Source: an uncultured Cetobacterium sp.
GTDB taxonomy: Bacteria > Fusobacteriota > Fusobacteriia > Fusobacteriales > Fusobacteriaceae
Assembly: GCA_934085975.1 (NCBI GenBank)
Contig: CAKOHT010000002.1
Span: forward strand, 62,001-126,000
DNA length: 64,000 bases
Reading direction: 5' to 3'
This document shows positions 63,588 through 64,000 of the stretch, in pieces. The notes under the pieces are model-generated. The model searched no databases, had not been told where the DNA came from, and saw nothing but the letters and a program-made list of their open reading frames with translations. A program made the position numbers and the translations under genes. Position 1 is the stretch's first letter; each line of letters starts with the position of its first letter.

Positions 63588-64000
63588 GTGAAAAGTCAAA
63601 AATTTAAAATTTATTCTTTAATTGCGCTAGGAAGTATCTTTATTGGTAATGTTGCCTATTCAGAAGGGGAAAACAATCTTTATTTAAAAACGGGAATCGG
63701 AATAATTTCAGGATATCATAAATTTGAACCCAAAATAAATGGACAAGAGCAAAAATTATCAAATGGAAGTCCAGATTCTTCTGAGTATGAACTAGGATTA
63801 GAATTTACTAAAGATTTTAACGAAAATGTAGAATTTGGAGTTGGACTAGCCTACCAGTTTAACTCTAAAGTAAAAAAATATAATTCTTCTAAAATGGGAA
63901 AATATAATTCACTTCCTTTGTATGTTCTTGGAAAATATAAATTCGATTCTTCTGATAGCGGTGTTACTCCCTATTTAAAGGCAAATCTGGGATATTCTTT
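63588..64000 (+). CDS. Outer-membrane beta-barrel protein, 3' truncated by window end
   Basis: Starts with GTG 7 bases after AAGGGAGG; 137 codons are visible and the frame runs off the end. The first about 25 residues are a signal peptide (LIALGSIFIGNVAYSEG), then alternating barrel-like strands (LYLKTGIGIISGYHKF, YELGLEFTKDF, VEFGVGLAYQF, LPLYVLGKYKF, VTPYLKANLGYSF). It resembles small fusobacterial outer-membrane barrel proteins. Pore or adhesin function cannot be told. Confidence 0.85.
   Translation, partial: MKSQKFKIYSLIALGSIFIGNVAYSEGENNLYLKTGIGIISGYHKFEPKINGQEQKLSNGSPDSSEYELGLEFTKDFNENVEFGVGLAYQFNSKVKKYNSSKMGKYNSLPLYVLGKYKFDSSDSGVTPYLKANLGYS

Noticed and set aside
1..64000. CRISPR arrays, tRNA or rRNA genes, riboswitches, complete insertion sequences
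   Set aside because: None recognised by eye: no regularly spaced repeats, no clover-leaf or CCA-like ends, no transposase. A computed tRNAscan or Rfam search could still find short ones.

Overview
The window is a low-GC, densely coded bacterial chromosome segment that most resembles a member of the Fusobacteriota (for example Cetobacterium, Ilyobacter or Fusobacterium). Three things point there: AT-rich, Clostridium-like sugar metabolism genes sit beside clear outer-membrane genes (lipopolysaccharide operon, omptin protease, autotransporter, AcfC-like periplasmic protein); TRAP and PTS uptake systems are both present; and there are no sporulation regulators. The genus is an inference, as no rRNA or tRNA gene lies in the window.

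Left part (1-13.9 kb), sugar catabolism. A truncated ascorbate-type PTS permease (ulaA-like) is followed by a split transketolase and a small transaldolase, which suggests pentose/ascorbate phosphate processing. Next is a three-gene cassette of mtnA-, mtnK- and class II aldolase-type genes. This combination is known from the DHAP shunt that disposes of 5'-methylthioadenosine or 5'-deoxyadenosine as DHAP plus an aldehyde. Facing it is a hexuronate operon, uxaC-uxuA-uxuB-TRAP (P-Q-M), with a good promoter and paired direct repeats.

13.9-22.5 kb. lysA, a LysE-type exporter, spmA, a PBP4-type carboxypeptidase, spmB and an LD-carboxypeptidase form a cell-wall/lysine cluster. Divergent from it is a sigma-54-activator-like protein that has lost the GAFTGA loop and the Walker B glutamate. 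A FadR-type GntR regulator with its own operator/promoter follows.

22.5-31.5 kb. A SWIM-SNF2 helicase, a fragment of an AAA-ATPase-like gene, a sugar-acid dehydratase plus GntP permease operon with a near-perfect palindromic operator, and its probable GntR regulator. Then comes a degraded toxin-antitoxin locus (MqsR-like toxin, HTH-Panacea antitoxin) in which both genes appear frameshifted.

31.5-39.6 kb, mannitol and amino sugar. mtlA-mtlD and nagB on one strand; on the other, a divergent mtlA paralogue overlapping an mtlR-type PRD regulator.

39.6-52 kb. A 13-gene operon for lipopolysaccharide core/O-chain: two GT9 heptosyltransferase-type enzymes, an LPS kinase, four other glycosyltransferases, an O-antigen ligase/polymerase, an acetyltransferase and the dTDP-rhamnose genes rfbA, C, D, B.

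52-64 kb, envelope and regulation. An omptin protease with all four catalytic residues precedes an autotransporter with a lipoprotein signal; then acfC, a Fur-family regulator, and a QueD-like protein with a zinc ribbon behind a perfect 27-bp palindrome. A polysaccharide deacetylase, a WaaE-type glycosyltransferase and an overlapping two-component system follow. The window ends with small secreted proteins, a possible fimbrial-type remnant and a truncated outer-membrane barrel gene.
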